Shown in pieces: positions 61,685 to 64,000 of a stretch of 64,000 nucleotides of DNA. The first letter of the stretch is position 1; each line of letters begins with the position of its first letter. The notes below the pieces were generated by a model. It was not told the origin of the DNA and searched no databases. It saw only the letters and a list, made by a program, of their open reading frames with translations. The position numbers and the translations under genes were made by a program. Origin of the DNA: Planctomycetota bacterium (GTDB lineage Bacteria; Planctomycetota; Planctomycetia; Pirellulales; Lacipirellulaceae); assembly GCA_029781135.1 (NCBI GenBank), contig JAKOXH010000043.1, forward strand, positions 124,001 through 188,000, in the 5' to 3' direction.

Positions 61685-62956
61685 GTGTTAGCTGCCATTC
61701 CCGAATACTTGCATTTCCCGCTTCGCCAAGCGATTGTCCTATTGATTGGCATTGGCGCAATGTCGCCACTAACGACTGTTAGCGCTGAGCCGAATAGCAA
61801 TGCAGTGGAGCAATCTGCTTCCCCAACGCAGCCGAAAAAACCATCTGCCGACGATATCCGCCGCTGGATAAAGGAACTGGGGAACGACTCGTATTCCATA
61901 CGACAGGATGCCGCGGAAAAGTTGCTCGCCGCCGGCATGGATGCCCGCGAATCGCTGCTCGAAGTTGCCGCTGGCCCCGATCCCGAAACACGTGCAGCCG
62001 CCCGTCGGCTCGTGGCCCTCATCGATCGGACGGAATTCCGCCACCGGCTGGATGCGTTCGCCGCGGATACGGATGGCAAACTGGGACTAACGCTCCCTGG
62101 CTGGGAACAGTTTCAGAAGATCGCTGGAAGCGATGCCAACGCACGATCGCTTTTTGTCGAGATGCAGCGCCAAGAGGCCGCCCTGCTGGCGGCCGCCTTT
62201 GGAACCACCAAGCGCCTGCCCGACGACCTGTGGGCAGCGCGGCTGCAACGAGTCGCTCAATGGCAGGTTCACGGCGACCGTACCGTGATGCCCAATATCG
62301 GCAGTTGTGCGGCCGTGATCTTTCTCGCCATGCTGCCAGAAATGAATATCTCCGACGTCGCCGCGCAGCAAATCCAGATCATAGTTCAGCGGCCGCCCGT
62401 TAAGGAACAACTCGCGCCCGATGCCTCGCAGGCCGCCGTTCGCAAACTGGTCATTACCTGGTTGCTGCAATGTCCAAACACGAATGAAGATGTCTTGCGA
62501 CAGCGATTAGGAATCATCGCCTCGAATAATCTCAAGGATGCCCTGCCCTTGGCACTACGGGTATGTGACGGCGATCCGCAGTACGCCCATATCCAGCCGT
62601 TGACGAAGGCGGTCGCCGCGCTGGTTGTCGGCCAACTCGGCGGCCGCGAGCATATCGCTCGATTGGAATCCTTGTTGGAAGACGCGTCGGTGTGCGTGCC
62701 GTTGCAGCAACAAGTGCCGGGCCAGCCTCCCACTTCAGTCCAGGTTCGTGACGTGGCTCTCAACGTCCTCATCAACTTGAGTGGACAGTCGCCGGCGGAA
62801 TATGGGTATATCGGCACGCGTATGGCCTCTCCGCGCACGTTCAATTTGCAGACCCTGTACCGCGACAACGACCAGCAGCGCATCGAGGCAATTGCGAAAT
62901 GGCGGACGTGGCGGGCGGCGCACAAGAACGAACTGGATGCACCCAAGGGAAAGTAG
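61685..62956 (+). CDS. Secreted HEAT-like helical protein, hypothetical
   Basis: 423 residues from a GTG. Hydrophobic signal (AIVLLIGIGAMSPLTTVSA, cleavage near 33). The mature part is helical: IRRWIKELGNDSYSIRQDAA and ARESLLEVAAGPDPETRAAARRLVALI (broken) resemble HEAT/ARM-type repeats, as do several later pairs. No catalytic motif. I recognise this type as a planctomycete conserved hypothetical. Divergent from the PLP enzyme; their shared 421-base gap holds the leader described. Confidence 0.65.
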   Translation: MLAAIPEYLHFPLRQAIVLLIGIGAMSPLTTVSAEPNSNAVEQSASPTQPKKPSADDIRRWIKELGNDSYSIRQDAAEKLLAAGMDARESLLEVAAGPDPETRAAARRLVALIDRTEFRHRLDAFAADTDGKLGLTLPGWEQFQKIAGSDANARSLFVEMQRQEAALLAAAFGTTKRLPDDLWAARLQRVAQWQVHGDRTVMPNIGSCAAVIFLAMLPEMNISDVAAQQIQIIVQRPPVKEQLAPDASQAAVRKLVITWLLQCPNTNEDVLRQRLGIIASNNLKDALPLALRVCDGDPQYAHIQPLTKAVAALVVGQLGGREHIARLESLLEDASVCVPLQQQVPGQPPTSVQVRDVALNVLINLSGQSPAEYGYIGTRMASPRTFNLQTLYRDNDQQRIEAIAKWRTWRAAHKNELDAPKGK

Positions 62957-63183
62957 CCGGTAGCGATTTGCCCGCCGTACCCCGGCAATTCCGACACTTT
63001 TGTATCGATTCTGCAATCCAGGCATACCCCGTCGGGGTTTAAGGTAATGCGAGGATGTGTAAATGCCGAGCTTCGGTGGTTTTTGCCCGGTTCGGTAGAT
63101 ACGATGGAGGATGAGAGGCGGCTGCCTCATATCGACTGGATTCGGCCCGCGAACCCTAGCGGACCAAACTGGAGTTCGTCCCT

Positions 63184-64000
63184 ATGTCGTTTGCGCGTCG
63201 TGATTTACATCGATTGTGCCGAATCACGGCTGGGGCATTGTGCTTGATGCTCGCATGGTGCGGTCGGCCAGCTGTCGCCGCACAACAGGCGGAAAAACCG
63301 CTTCCGGCACAGGCATCGCCCCCAGCTCCAGCGCCGCCGACAACTACTCCACCGCCCGCCGCGCCAGCGGCGCAGTCAGCCCCTGCTTCCCCCATTGTTG
63401 CTCCCCCTACCAGGGAAGCCGCCACCCCGGCCCCAAAGGCTTCCCCAGCAGCCGAGCCAAAACCGGCTCCCCAGCCGGCGAAAGCCACTAATCCATCGGC
63501 CGCCACTTCAAGACCAACCGATGGCAAGCTTACGTTCAACTTCCGCTACCAACCCTGGCAAAGCGTTTTAGATTGGTTTGCCGAGCAGGCCGGCCTTTCG
63601 CTGCTGATGGAGTCGCCGCCCCCCGGCACGTTCAACTATTCCGATTCCCGCAGCTACACACCTACTGAAGCCCTCGACGTGCTCAATGGCGTGCTGCTGA
63701 CGAAAGGTTACACGCTCGTCCGGCACGGCAAAATGCTGGTGGTCGTGAACTTGGAAGACGGTATCCCGCCGAACCTTGTGCCGGATGTCCCGCTCGAGGA
63801 ACTCGACCAGCGCGGCGAATACGAGCTGGTTCGCGTGCTATTTCCCGTGTGGAACATGACGCCGGAACAGGCATCGACCGAAGTACAGCCGCTGCTCGGC
63901 CCGCAGGGCAAGGTCGTCATCTTGCCGCAGGCCAAGCAGATTCAAGTCACCGAAACCGGCGGCCGGCTGCGGACGATTCGCTCGGTGATCAACGCCGTCG
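63184..64000 (+). CDS. Secretin-like N-domain protein (partial)
   Basis: 272 codons before the window edge. GGAG precedes the ATG. A signal peptide (RITAGALCLMLAWCGRPAVA) leads into a Pro/Ala-rich run (about 35-110), then GKLTFNFRYQPWQSVLDWFAEQAGLSLLM (broken), the STN/N0 domain, and KGYTLVRHGKMLVVVN with VRVLFPVWNMTPEQASTEVQPLLGPQGKVVILPQAKQIQVTETG (broken), the N1 domain of GspD-type secretins. The gene continues beyond the window, so pore domain and length are unknown. Confidence 0.75.
   Translation, partial: MSFARRDLHRLCRITAGALCLMLAWCGRPAVAAQQAEKPLPAQASPPAPAPPTTTPPPAAPAAQSAPASPIVAPPTREAATPAPKASPAAEPKPAPQPAKATNPSAATSRPTDGKLTFNFRYQPWQSVLDWFAEQAGLSLLMESPPPGTFNYSDSRSYTPTEALDVLNGVLLTKGYTLVRHGKMLVVVNLEDGIPPNLVPDVPLEELDQRGEYELVRVLFPVWNMTPEQASTEVQPLLGPQGKVVILPQAKQIQVTETGGRLRTIRSVINAV

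Noticed and set aside
1..64000. tRNA, rRNA, tmRNA, SRP RNA or RNase P RNA
   Set aside because: No cloverleaf T-loop (GGTTCGAAT) or conserved core of these RNAs was found by eye; a covariance-model scan would be the decisive test.

Overview
The window is about 60% GC and reads as chromosome of a planctomycete, most like the Pirellulales. This is inferred from protein character only: three small proteins carrying the RFSLRTLL-type hydrophobic motif, a PEP-CTERM protein, a 1,641-residue beta-helix surface protein, a small lipoprotein of a type I recognise from planctomycetes, many genes without a clear Shine-Dalgarno, and mostly dispersed genes. No rRNA, tRNA, CRISPR array, phage or transposase gene was seen.

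Layout. 124-6272 (minus): information-processing operon of an HtrA protease, DNA primase, principal sigma factor and a zinc-ribbon coiled-coil protein. 6606-10658: aat, a CHAD protein and two TIM-barrel sugar isomerase-like proteins. 11041-16814: a small membrane protein, two MazF/PemK toxin-antitoxin pairs, trpS, pyrD, a lipoprotein, HU and an Fe-S/zinc cysteine-cluster protein. 17024-23140 (minus): a cysteine desulfurase and a molybdopterin operon (FAD/Fe-S oxidoreductase, moaD, moaE, moaA). 23346-28523: membrane proteins, folE, a Lon-substrate-domain protein, DUF309, nth and dcd. 28775-32475 is accessory: a HicBA pair, two RFSLRTLL paralogues (one broken by an in-frame TGA), a secreted protein, and a restriction-modification gene reduced to its two ends. 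32751-38493: AAA ATPase, purU, Uma2-type nuclease, TPR protein and a DUF2089 regulator. 38982-44824: the giant autotransporter-like protein facing a secreted cyclophilin. 45082-64000: PfpI, thioesterase, tandem ACT, zinc-ribbon membrane protein, HD hydrolase, degenerate RNase H, glgB, PpiD-like chaperone, topA, acpS, a PLP-dependent sulfur amino-acid enzyme with an attenuator-like leader, and a secretin-like gene cut by the window edge.

The most striking feature is the intergenic DNA. Almost every gap holds a short palindrome or a long imperfect hairpin from one of about twenty families. Three families have a GTAG head followed by a palindrome, mostly in inverted pairs: the layout of REP/REPIN elements mobilised by RAYT transposases, with covarying stems. 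Some repeats have entered coding sequence. A 27-bp palindromic unit lies in frame in both dnaG and moaA. Others lie in purU, glgB and a membrane-protein gene, and repeats form the 3' end of moaE and the stop codons of two genes. This resembles Rickettsia palindromic elements and is the best candidate here for something undescribed.

Start codons were moved from the longest reading frame where a Shine-Dalgarno, family start or repeat-derived extension argued for it. Functions rest on motifs recognised by eye; no database search was run.
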